From positions 2,712,001 through 2,776,000 of the forward strand of contig NZ_CP056032.1 in NCBI RefSeq assembly GCF_013375035.1: DNA of 64,000 nucleotides. The letters are read 5' to 3'. Shown here piece by piece: positions 49,422-57,531 of this stretch. Numbering within the stretch: position 1 is the stretch's first letter; each line of letters opens with the position of its first letter. Below the pieces are notes generated by a model that saw nothing but the letters and a program-made list of their open reading frames with translations, did not search any database and was not told where the DNA came from. The DNA is from Spirosoma sp. KUDC1026. Its GTDB lineage: Bacteria; Bacteroidota; Bacteroidia; Cytophagales; Spirosomataceae. The translations under genes were made by a program, and so were the position numbers.

Positions 49422-49923
49422 GGAAGAAAGCCGACGGGATTTTATGATGAAGGTAAGCCTGGGTCTGGGTGGGGTTGCCGCACTGGCGGTGAGCGTACCG
49501 GTCGTTGGTGCGTTGGTCGCTCCGTTGCTTGAAAATAAACCAGAGGTCTGGCGTACGGTGGGTAAACCCGACGATTTTCCGGTGGGTGAAACCCAGCTTG
49601 TCCGCTTCGAAAACGCCGACCCGAAAGCCTGGGCGGGCATGACGGCCCGAACGGCGGCCTGGCTTCGGCACGATACAGAAGGTCACTTTATTGCTTTCTC
49701 GGTAAACTGCACGCATCTGGGATGCCCCGTCCGGTGGGAGGCCGACGCCGAATTATTTATGTGCCCTTGTCACGGTGGCGTGTATTACCGCGATGGCTCG
49801 GTCGCATCCGGGCCACCGCCCAAGGAACTGCAACGCTACGCCGTTCGGGTAGAACAGGGGCAGGTTCAGATCGGGACGGGGCCGATCCCCATTACCAATT
49901 TTGGCGACGAGCAGGCTTCATGA
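49396..49923 (+). CDS. qcrA: Rieske iron-sulfur protein of a cytochrome bc complex
   Basis: A 175-residue protein with a Tat-type N terminus (SRRDFMMKVSLGLGG) whose hydrophobic part also anchors it. The soluble domain has both cluster motifs, CTHLGCPVRW and CPCHGGVYYRDG, giving two Cys and two His ligands and the disulfide Cys pair, followed by the Pro loop SGPPPKELQRY. It carries electrons from quinol toward the cytochrome c domain of the neighbouring subunit. Overlaps the next gene by 4 bases (ATGA). Confidence 0.95.
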   Translation: MSQEENKTKEESRRDFMMKVSLGLGGVAALAVSVPVVGALVAPLLENKPEVWRTVGKPDDFPVGETQLVRFENADPKAWAGMTARTAAWLRHDTEGHFIAFSVNCTHLGCPVRWEADAELFMCPCHGGVYYRDGSVASGPPPKELQRYAVRVEQGQVQIGTGPIPITNFGDEQAS

Positions 49924-51308
49924 GCGTACTACAAAACATCGGGAACTGGCTGGACGATCGGCTGGGCTGGTCGGAGAATATCATGCCGCTCATCAAACAC
50001 CCTGTTCCGCCGGGTGCCAAATGGGCATATGTGTTTGGTAGCGCTACGTTGTTCTGTTTTATCCTTCAGGTCGTCACCGGTATTGGCCTGTCACTGCTGT
50101 ACCAGCCGTCGTCGGCGGATGCGTTTGAGTCACTGAAATTCATTACCAACCAGGCCACGTTCGGACGGGTGCTGCGGGGGATTCATTTCTTCGGTGCGTC
50201 GGGAATGGTGATTATGGTCGGTATTCACATGATTCGGGTGTATATCATGGCGGCTTATAAATACCCACGTGAAATGAGTTGGATCAGCGGTGTCTTCCTG
50301 TTTTTCCTGACCATCATCATGGGCTTTACGGGACAGTTGCTACGCTGGGATTCCAACGGAGTCTGGTCATCGGTGGTGGCAGCTCAGAACCTGGGTCGCG
50401 TACCGCTGATTGGTACCGGCCTGGCGCGGCTCCTGCTGGGGGGCGATACCATTGGCGCCCAGACGCTGAGCCGTTTTTTCGCCTACCATGTCTTCCTGTT
50501 TCCGGCGCTCATTTTCCTGTTTGTCGGCGTCCATTTGTACCTGGTATTTTATCACGGTATCTCAGAGCCGCCCAAAGCAGGTCAATTGGTTGATCCCAAA
50601 ACGTACCGGGCCTGGTACAACGACATGCTGAAGCGGGTGGGCGTTCCGTTCTGGCCGGATGCAGCCTGGCGCGATGCGCTTTTTGGGGCGCTGGTTATTC
50701 TGGCGATTGTTGGACTAGCGGTCTTTGTCGGTCCACCCGAGTTGACCCAGCCGCCCGATCCGTCAATTATCAATACGTCACCTGCACCAGACTGGTACAT
50801 GCTACCTGTCTTTGCCCTGTTCGCACTGGTACCTCCAGCAACCGAATCGTACCTGATTTTTCTGGGACCGGTTCTGATGGTCGTAGCCTTATTAGCCCTG
50901 CCCTTCGTGTCCAATAAAGGCGAGCGAAGTCCCATCCGACGGCCCTGGGCGGTGTTTGGGGTAGCCTGCGTAATTGTGTTTATGGGAGCTTTGTTGTACG
51001 TAGGCGAACGGGAGCCCTGGTCCCCGCATTTCGATACCAAACCGCTGGCGCAGGTGATCAACTACGCCAACCCGAAACTTAAACAGGGCGCAATCTTATT
51101 CCACGATAAGGGATGTCAGTATTGTCACGAAGTTGGCGGGCAGGGCGGCATTACCGGACCGAGCCTGACGCATATTGGCCGTACCTGGACGACCGATCAG
51201 ATTAAAGTGCAGATTGTGAACGGAGCAACGGGCATGCCCGCTTACGGGGGCATGCTTTCCAACAAGGAACTAACGGATCTGGTTAACTTTCTCCATGCTC
51301 AGCAATGA
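49920..51308 (+). CDS. qcrB: Cytochrome b fused to cytochrome c (QcrB-QcrC type)
   Basis: A 462-residue quinol-oxidising subunit. In helix B, GIHFFGASGMVIMVGIH has 13 residues between its two haem-ligand His; in helix D, YHVFLFPALIFLFVGVH has 14, the spacing of b6f-type cytochromes rather than mitochondrial bc1. The Qo motif is PDWY (APDWYMLPVFALFALVPP). After helices LVMVVALLALPFVSN and AVFGVACVIVFMGALLYVG comes a single-haem cytochrome c domain with CQYCH and a Met in GMPAYGGML. The start at 49920 is fixed by ATGA overlap with the Rieske gene; a longer frame upstream lies inside that gene. It stands in for cytochrome c1. Confidence 0.93.
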   Translation: MSVLQNIGNWLDDRLGWSENIMPLIKHPVPPGAKWAYVFGSATLFCFILQVVTGIGLSLLYQPSSADAFESLKFITNQATFGRVLRGIHFFGASGMVIMVGIHMIRVYIMAAYKYPREMSWISGVFLFFLTIIMGFTGQLLRWDSNGVWSSVVAAQNLGRVPLIGTGLARLLLGGDTIGAQTLSRFFAYHVFLFPALIFLFVGVHLYLVFYHGISEPPKAGQLVDPKTYRAWYNDMLKRVGVPFWPDAAWRDALFGALVILAIVGLAVFVGPPELTQPPDPSIINTSPAPDWYMLPVFALFALVPPATESYLIFLGPVLMVVALLALPFVSNKGERSPIRRPWAVFGVACVIVFMGALLYVGEREPWSPHFDTKPLAQVINYANPKLKQGAILFHDKGCQYCHEVGGQGGITGPSLTHIGRTWTTDQIKVQIVNGATGMPAYGGMLSNKELTDLVNFLHAQQ

Positions 51309-51317
51309 GCCATGTGC

Positions 51318-52826
51318 TCAGGCTCCGATAAACTGACGTAACGTTTGTTCTGGACCATCGGTCATGAGCGCGTGCAGGTAGGTTGTTACGGCATCGGCAA
51401 AACCAGGTAGTGCGGTCAGATCGTCCTGCCAGATTGCGCTGTCGGATAAAACGCTGGTCACGAACGTCTGTTCCGATTTAGCGTCATCCTCCAGGATCGT
51501 TTTCCAGTCGCCGTAGAAATAGCCTGCCTTATCGTCGCGAATGGGGTAGGTCAGTATGCCACCGCCCACCGAAATTTCGCCGAGGAATTGACCCTCTTCT
51601 TCGCGAACGGCTTTCATGAATAACAGATAAGCCGCGAAGCCCAGCGCCATGTGTTTGGGAACGGCGTTAAATTGCTGGTAATAGCGTTGCAGGGTAGCAA
51701 CGTTACGTGCCTGCATTTTGGTGGTTTGCTGCAGCGAAATGTTCAGCAGCAGGTGGTCGAGGTAAGGGTTCCGGAAGCGGTCCAGTACGTCGTTTGCGAA
51801 CTGGATAACGGCCCGCTCATCCATACCCGGTATGCCGTAATTCGGTACAGTAGGTACGATTTCATTCAGCATCATCCGCTCGATGAACTGGCTCATGGTA
51901 GGGTGCGACATCTCGTCGGCCACCGTTTCTAGACCCAGCAAGTAGCCCAGCGGAGTAGCCAGGGTATGCGTACCATTCAGCACACGCAGCTTTCGCTCCC
52001 GGTAAAAATTGATGTCTTCATCGATGATAATCTGAGGTGTTGACGCGTCGGCGAACGAGAGCGTTTGACGCACCCGGTCGTCGCCTTCGATAGCCCACAG
52101 ATGGTAGGGCTCGGTGAAGGTCAGCAGGTCATCTTCGTAACCCAGTTCTGCCTGCAGGGCTTGTTTGGCGTCTTCGGTAGGGCGGGTTACAATACGATCA
52201 ACCAGCGAGTTACAGAATCGAACGTGAAATTTGAGCCATTTCGTGAACAGCTTGCCCAGCTCGTTGTACTGCGCGAGCTGTTCGACGGCCAGCCGTAATT
52301 TCAGACCATTATCGGTGACCAGTTCGGTTGGAATAACAACCAGCCCTTTGGCTCTCGAGCCGCCCACACTCCGGAAACGTTCGTACAGAAACGCCGTCAG
52401 TTTAGCCGGAAACGACTGCGGAGGCCGCTGAAAAATATTCTCTTCGGTATAATTCAGACCAACCTCGGTCGTGTTCGAAATAATGATCTGAAGATTCGGG
52501 TTCCGGGCAATCAGCAACACTTCGTCCCATTGTGTCTGAGCGGCCAGTACCCGGCTAATGGCCGATACAACCTTAGTTTCCGCTACGTCCTTTCCCTGCT
52601 GAACGCCCCGTACAGCAACCGTGTACAGGTTGTCCTGCTGCGCAAATTCATCCGTCTGGCTATCGGTCGATTTAACAACAACGATGGACCCCCGGAAACG
52701 ATCGGCATCATTGGCCTGCTGGATGAGGAAGTCAGGCAAGCCCCGTAATAAGACACCGGTACCAAACTGGAGAACACGTTCTGGAAGCGCAGGAGCTGGG
52801 TAAAGGGAGCGGTTTAATTGAGACAT
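51318..52826 (-). CDS. uxaB: Tagaturonate reductase-like mannitol dehydrogenase family protein
   Basis: A 502-residue NAD-dependent polyol dehydrogenase of the long-chain mannitol dehydrogenase family. The N-terminal Rossmann part begins RVLQFGTGVLLRGLPDF; the catalytic region has KLRVLNGTHTLATPLGYLLG with the conserved K-x3-N-x2-H arrangement. It reduces D-tagaturonate to D-altronate in classical UxaB; because mannonate dehydratase is encoded nearby but no uxuB or uxaA is, it may instead or also reduce fructuronate. Lies 240 bp downstream of the kinase gene on the same strand. Confidence 0.85.
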   Translation of the reverse strand: MSQLNRSLYPAPALPERVLQFGTGVLLRGLPDFLIQQANDADRFRGSIVVVKSTDSQTDEFAQQDNLYTVAVRGVQQGKDVAETKVVSAISRVLAAQTQWDEVLLIARNPNLQIIISNTTEVGLNYTEENIFQRPPQSFPAKLTAFLYERFRSVGGSRAKGLVVIPTELVTDNGLKLRLAVEQLAQYNELGKLFTKWLKFHVRFCNSLVDRIVTRPTEDAKQALQAELGYEDDLLTFTEPYHLWAIEGDDRVRQTLSFADASTPQIIIDEDINFYRERKLRVLNGTHTLATPLGYLLGLETVADEMSHPTMSQFIERMMLNEIVPTVPNYGIPGMDERAVIQFANDVLDRFRNPYLDHLLLNISLQQTTKMQARNVATLQRYYQQFNAVPKHMALGFAAYLLFMKAVREEEGQFLGEISVGGGILTYPIRDDKAGYFYGDWKTILEDDAKSEQTFVTSVLSDSAIWQDDLTALPGFADAVTTYLHALMTDGPEQTLRQFIGA

Positions 52827-53067
52827 ATGGGTAAAAACGCTGACGAACTGCGGGCGACGGCAGCCAGTCGATAATCAACTAAGAAAATGGGCAAAAAACA
52901 GGGCAATCACAATTCGACAATATTACAAAGGACTGTCTGATATGTCACTGCAATTTTATGGATTGATTAAATTTTGACCAGTTGACGTTAATTATTACTT
53001 ATTTACCGGAAGGTTGACAGCTGTTAAATTACCAGTAGAATCACCCGGCCCGGTTTTCGCCAGTCTA

Positions 53068-54060
53068 TTACCGCTTCAATTTTCCTGAGCTGTCGCCAGC
53101 GGCCAGCGTTGTAATCTCGGCTACGGTAGCCAGATTAACATCACCGGGGATGGTATGTTTCAATGCCGAAGCGGCTACCCCGAACTCGACAGCCTGTTGC
53201 AGGTTCGTGAACGTCAGCAGACCGTAAATAAGCCCCGCCATGTAAGCGTCGCCCGTGCCGATCCGGTCCACAATGGGCTGGATGTCGTACTGCCGGGACC
53301 GGTGAATGGTTTCTCCGTCGAACAGCTTGGCCGAAAGTTGATTGTGAGAGGCACTGACCGAAACCCGCTTGGTATCGGTGATGTATTTGATCATCGGGAA
53401 GCGGTCCATCATGGCCAGACCTGCCTCCTGAAAGGAATCGGTCGAAAGACCATAAATCTCGTTAAACAAGGCTTTGCCGCCCAGCACCAGCGTACAACCT
53501 TCGGTCAGGGCAGGCATGATTTCCTGCGGAGTCCGACCATACTGCCAGAGGTTACTGCGGTAGACGATATCACCCGAGACCGGCACGCCCAAACGGTTGG
53601 CAGTCTGAATTCCCGCCAGGAGGCAATCGGCTGCGCCCTGGGAGAGCGCGGGCGTAATACCGGTCCAGTGGAACCAGTCGGCTCCCGTCAGTACCGTTTC
53701 CCAGTTAATCTCGTTCGATTGAATCCGGGCAAAGGCTGAGTCAACCCGGTCATACACGATCTGGCTGGCCCGGCTCCCGGCTCCCATTTCCAGAAAATAC
53801 AGACCCATGCGTCCATCGCCGTATTGAATATGGTCTGTGCTGACACCAAACTTACGAAGATAGCCCGAAGCCGCCTGCCCCAGGGTATGATCCGGAAAGC
53901 GCGTTACGTGCGCCGTATCGGCACCAAGCTGCGCCAGCGACACGGCAACGTTGGCTTCCGTACCGCCGAAGTGCATGGTTAATACATCTGTTTGCAAGAT
54001 TCTTCCAACACCCGGCGGACTTAGCCGGAGCATGACTTCACCGAAGGTGACAACTTTCAT
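53068..54060 (-). CDS. kdgK: PfkB family sugar kinase, probable 2-keto-3-deoxygluconate kinase
   Basis: A 330-residue ribokinase-family enzyme that would phosphorylate KDG to KDPG, feeding the Entner-Doudoroff route. It begins MKVVTFGEVMLRLSPPG, has the N-terminal FGGTEANVAVSLAQLG substrate motif, and ends with the ATP and catalytic-base motif DRIGTGDAYMAGLIYG. KDG specificity is inferred from its place between an ExuT-like transporter and hexuronate enzymes. Transcribed after the transporter with a 47 bp gap. Confidence 0.9.
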   Translation of the reverse strand: MKVVTFGEVMLRLSPPGVGRILQTDVLTMHFGGTEANVAVSLAQLGADTAHVTRFPDHTLGQAASGYLRKFGVSTDHIQYGDGRMGLYFLEMGAGSRASQIVYDRVDSAFARIQSNEINWETVLTGADWFHWTGITPALSQGAADCLLAGIQTANRLGVPVSGDIVYRSNLWQYGRTPQEIMPALTEGCTLVLGGKALFNEIYGLSTDSFQEAGLAMMDRFPMIKYITDTKRVSVSASHNQLSAKLFDGETIHRSRQYDIQPIVDRIGTGDAYMAGLIYGLLTFTNLQQAVEFGVAASALKHTIPGDVNLATVAEITTLAAGDSSGKLKR

Positions 54061-54107
54061 AGCGCGATAAGAGGGTTGGGCCCGAGAGAAAATGCAATGA
54101 TAGGCAT

Positions 54108-55469
54108 TTAGCGCTCATGAGCCATGCTCCATTGGGCACTCTTTTCCAACTCTTCGGCTTTCACGGGTTGTAACCGGGGCAGGATAAGGTGGATGAGCGC
54201 CAGCGCCAGCAGATACGAGCAACTGGCAATAAGGAACATGGGCTGGTAACCAAAGACCGTGATGATCCGGCCGGAGAGCAGCGCCAGCAAAATACCGCCG
54301 ATGGCACCAAACATACCGCCAATACCGGTAACGGAGGCTACTACGTTCTTGGGAAATAGATCTGAGGCAAACGTGTACATATTGGCCGCCCAGCCCTGGT
54401 GAGCAGCCGCTGCCAGCGAGATCAGGGCAATCGAAAGGGTTAGACTGCTGGTTTTAGCGGCAAAGAAAATAGGAACAACGCAGAGCGCGCAGATAAACAT
54501 GGTCGTTTTTCGGGCTTGGTTCGCCGACCAGCCGCGGCTCATCAGTTGCGTGCTGAGCCAGCCGAAGAAAACACTACCTGCGTCGGAAACAACGTATAGA
54601 ATCAGGAAGGGGACACCGAAGCTTTTGAGGTCGAGCTTTCTGTCAAACGCGTCATTGGAACTGAAAAAATCGGGTAGCCAGGTCATGTAAAACCACCAGA
54701 TCGGGTCGGCCAGAAACTTACCGACAGCAAAGGCCCAGGTCTGTTTATAACCCAGCAACTGCCCCCAGGAAACAGGTCGCGAAGGTACTTTTTCGGTATC
54801 GCTACGAATATACGCCAGTTCATCCGCCGACAGTTTGGGACTGCGTTCGGGTTTGCTGTAGGTCATCCACCAGAAGAACAGCAGGAGTACGGAAAGCAGA
54901 CCCGTGATCAGAAACGAACTACGCCAGCCGAATTGTAAGATCAGGTAGGGAGCAGCCAGGGCGGTCAGAATAATGCCAACGTTGGTACCGGCATTAAAAA
55001 GTCCGTTGGCAAATGATCGTTCGTGTTTGGGAAACCATTCGGCTACGGTCTTGATGGCCGCGGGGAAATTGGCTGCTTCGCCAAAGCCGAGCATCGCGCG
55101 CATCCAGCGCAGACCACCGATGCTTGACACAAAGCTGGTTAGCACAGCCGCAACGCTCCAGATACCGATCCCCAGCGCAAACCCCCGTCGGGTGCCAATC
55201 CGGTCGATGGCCCAACCCACTAGTAGAAAGCCAATGGCGTACGCAAATTTAAACGCAGCATCTACGTCGCCGTAGAGAACCTTAAATCGATCGGTGGCTT
55301 CACGAGTGAGTACCGCATCGGGTGCCAGTTCCAGCATGTCCTTTCGAAAGACCTCATCGGTCATGGTAAAGGAAAGTATCTGACGGTCGACGTAGTTAAC
55401 GGTGGTTGCCAGAAAAAGCAGCGCAATAATGCGCCAGCGAAAGCGGCCAGTTGTAGTAATCGTTTGCAA
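54108..55469 (-). CDS. MFS hexuronate transporter, ExuT-like (ACS family)
   Basis: A 453-residue inner-membrane symporter with about 12 helices. The N-terminal FLATTVNYVDRQILSFTM, the LRWMRAMLGFGEAANFPAAIKTVAEWFPKHER region (here split as RAMLGFGEAANFPAA and VAEWFPKHERSFANG), and LFNAGTNVGIILTALAAPYL are hallmarks of anion:cation symporters for hexuronates such as galacturonate and glucuronate. An insertion of about 45 residues after helix 1 (DEVFRKDMLELAPDAVLTRE) is unusual for ExuT and common in Bacteroidota members. Divergent from the uxuA gene. Confidence 0.88.
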   Translation of the reverse strand: MQTITTTGRFRWRIIALLFLATTVNYVDRQILSFTMTDEVFRKDMLELAPDAVLTREATDRFKVLYGDVDAAFKFAYAIGFLLVGWAIDRIGTRRGFALGIGIWSVAAVLTSFVSSIGGLRWMRAMLGFGEAANFPAAIKTVAEWFPKHERSFANGLFNAGTNVGIILTALAAPYLILQFGWRSSFLITGLLSVLLLFFWWMTYSKPERSPKLSADELAYIRSDTEKVPSRPVSWGQLLGYKQTWAFAVGKFLADPIWWFYMTWLPDFFSSNDAFDRKLDLKSFGVPFLILYVVSDAGSVFFGWLSTQLMSRGWSANQARKTTMFICALCVVPIFFAAKTSSLTLSIALISLAAAAHQGWAANMYTFASDLFPKNVVASVTGIGGMFGAIGGILLALLSGRIITVFGYQPMFLIASCSYLLALALIHLILPRLQPVKAEELEKSAQWSMAHER

Positions 55470-55586
55470 AACGGCAGGGTTTGAGGAGAAAAGTAAAGTT
55501 TGTTGCTTATCTACTATTGCGGCAACGTGTCGATACGGAAGAATGCCGTACGTTTGTCCGGACTACATCTGACTAATTTACGTATT

Positions 55587-56789
55587 ATGCTTGAACAAAC
55601 CTGGCGATGGTTTGGGCCGAATGACCCGGTATCGCTCAACGATGTGCGGCAGGCGGGTGCTACCGGCATCGTCTCCGCCCTGCACCATATTCCCAACGGT
55701 GCGGTCTGGTCGGTCGATGAAATCATAAGCCGGAAAACCACCATCGAGCAGGCTGGCCTAACTTGGTCGGTGGTCGAAAGTATTCCGGTACACGAAGAAA
55801 TCAAAACCCGCTCGGGTAATTTTGCTACGTACGTCGAGAACTACAAAGAATCGATTGTTAATCTGGCACAGGCTGGTATCGATACGGTCTGTTACAATTT
55901 TATGCCGGTGCTCGACTGGACCCGCACGGACCTCGACTATGTCATGCCCGACGGTTCGACCGGTCTCCGTTTCGATGCGACTGAGTTTGCGGCTTTTGAA
56001 CTCTACATCCTGCAACGACCTGGTGCCCGGCAACTGTACTCCGCCGAAGAACAGCAGTGGGCGCGTCAGCTCCTGAATAGCATGGACGATACCCAGGTCA
56101 ATCGGCTAACCCGGACGATCATTGCCGGTTTGCCCGGTTCGGAAGAAAGCTACACGGTCGAGCGGTTTCGAGAGGCCCTGACGGCGTATCAGTCGGTTGG
56201 CGATCAGGAACTGCGGCAGAATCTATACGTTTTTCTGCGGGAGATTGTACCCGTTGCTGAGTCGGTTGGTGTCCGTCTGGCCATTCACCCGGATGATCCG
56301 CCGTACCCGATTCTGGGGTTACCCCGTGTGGTGAGTACCGAAGCCGATGCACGAGCGTTACTGGCCGCTGCCGAATCGCCCGCCAATGGCTTGTGTTTCT
56401 GTACGGGTTCGTACGGCGTTCGTCCGGATAACGACCTGGTGGGAATGGCGCAGCGGCTGGGACCGAAAATCCATTTCGTTCACCTGCGCAGTACGGAGCG
56501 GACACCTGCTGGCGAGACCGCCCTGGATGGTAGCTTTCAGGAAGCGAACCACCTAGAGGGTGATGTCGACATGGCTGGCGTAATGCAGGCGCTGCTCGCC
56601 GAACAGAAACGCCGGCAGGAAGAAGGCCGCCCAGACCTGCGCATGCCGTTCCGGCCCGACCACGGCCACCGGATGCTCGATGACCTGACCTCCGGCAAGC
56701 GAACCAATCCGGGCTATACCGCGATCGGCCGGTTACGTGGTCTGGCCGAACTGCGCGGCTTGATGCTGGGACTAAGCCAAAGCCGATAG
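55587..56789 (+). CDS. uxuA: Mannonate dehydratase
   Basis: Removes water from D-mannonate to give 2-keto-3-deoxygluconate. The 400-residue UxuA protein begins [20 protein letters not shown], followed by [19 protein letters not shown]. Metal-site segments are [39 protein letters not shown] (with the conserved Cys), [11 protein letters not shown] and [15 protein letters not shown]. Start at 55587 is chosen because the family starts there; the frame to 55500 is open but unlike the family. Product is used by the kinase at 53068. Confidence 0.96.
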   Translation: MLEQTWRWFGPNDPVSLNDVRQAGATGIVSALHHIPNGAVWSVDEIISRKTTIEQAGLTWSVVESIPVHEEIKTRSGNFATYVENYKESIVNLAQAGIDTVCYNFMPVLDWTRTDLDYVMPDGSTGLRFDATEFAAFELYILQRPGARQLYSAEEQQWARQLLNSMDDTQVNRLTRTIIAGLPGSEESYTVERFREALTAYQSVGDQELRQNLYVFLREIVPVAESVGVRLAIHPDDPPYPILGLPRVVSTEADARALLAAAESPANGLCFCTGSYGVRPDNDLVGMAQRLGPKIHFVHLRSTERTPAGETALDGSFQEANHLEGDVDMAGVMQALLAEQKRRQEEGRPDLRMPFRPDHGHRMLDDLTSGKRTNPGYTAIGRLRGLAELRGLMLGLSQSR

Positions 56790-56851
56790 CCTGGTTTAGT
56801 AGCTAGCGGGTTTAAGTTTTAAAGGTAGTATCTTGCAAATACGTAATCATC

Positions 56852-57487
56852 ATGGCTATGGAAACAGTACAGAAACCCAAACGTACGATAACCCCTGAGC
56901 AGCAGCAGCGTCGGGCTGAACGTAGCCGCCTGCTTAAGTCGATGGTTTACGAAATGTGGGATGGAAAACCCCTGTATTACGCCGGCTACCAAGACGTACT
57001 AAAAGGACAAAAGACAATTGAACAGGTCATGAGTTCGAGTATTTTGCAAAGCCGTATGGCTGTACGAATTGCCGCTTATTTATTATCTGTACTTGATCTG
57101 GAGCAATACGATGTTCTTGGAAACGAAATTGGCGTTCAGTTCAAAAAAGGCGATTGGCGGGCCTGTGATATTGCTATTTTCAACGTAGCTGATCTGGCCG
57201 GGCAGGATGAAACAAAATACGCTTGGGTAGCGCCTAAAATTGCTATTGAGATCGACACAAAAGTTGACCTTAATAGTTTTGACAGTTCGTTCGAATACTA
57301 TGAGAAAAAGACAACCAGCCTACTCGAATTTGGGGTTGAAAAAGTGATCTGGCTGTTCACCCGATCCCGGAAAGTCTGGATAGCCGAACTGGGAAAAGAC
57401 TGGCTGATTCGCGACTGGGACCAGCCGGTTGAAGTACTGAACGGTTGCCGATTTGTGCCGGATGAACTGGTACCCACGAAAAAATAA
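56852..57487 (+). CDS. Uma2 family endonuclease-like protein
   Basis: A 211-residue protein of the Uma2 (DUF820) family with a PD-(D/E)xK nuclease fold. WDGKPLYYAGYQDVLKG lies near the start, the catalytic Asp in RACDIAIFNVADL, the E-x-D in PKIAIEIDTKVD and a basic K-x-V-W-L-F strand follow. Polar N-terminal tail (QKPKRTITPEQQQRRAERS). Uma2 proteins are very common in Cyanobacteria and Cytophagales and their role is unknown. It interrupts the hexuronate gene set, and its stop codon lies inside a perfect hairpin. Confidence 0.82.
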   Translation: MAMETVQKPKRTITPEQQQRRAERSRLLKSMVYEMWDGKPLYYAGYQDVLKGQKTIEQVMSSSILQSRMAVRIAAYLLSVLDLEQYDVLGNEIGVQFKKGDWRACDIAIFNVADLAGQDETKYAWVAPKIAIEIDTKVDLNSFDSSFEYYEKKTTSLLEFGVEKVIWLFTRSRKVWIAELGKDWLIRDWDQPVEVLNGCRFVPDELVPTKK

Positions 57488-57526
57488 AGCAGAAAACGGG
57501 AAGAAGTTTCCCGTTTTCTGCTTTAT
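57484..57526 (+). terminator. Perfect 19-base hairpin between the Uma2 gene and uxaC
   Basis: Arms 57484-57502 and 57508-57526 (ATAAAGCAGAAAACGGGAA and its complement) with a 5-base loop. The left arm contains the Uma2 stop codon and the right arm ends 5 bases before the uxaC ATG. It lacks a long T-run beyond TTTAT, so it may be a terminator, an RNA-processing site or a block to uxaC translation. Confidence 0.7.
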
Positions 57527-57531
57527 AGGGT

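Noticed and set aside
49722-49919. N-terminal extension of the cytochrome b frame by 66 codons
   Set aside because: It lies entirely within the Rieske gene in another frame, is Arg-rich, and the ATGA overlap at 49920 gives a normal cytochrome b start.
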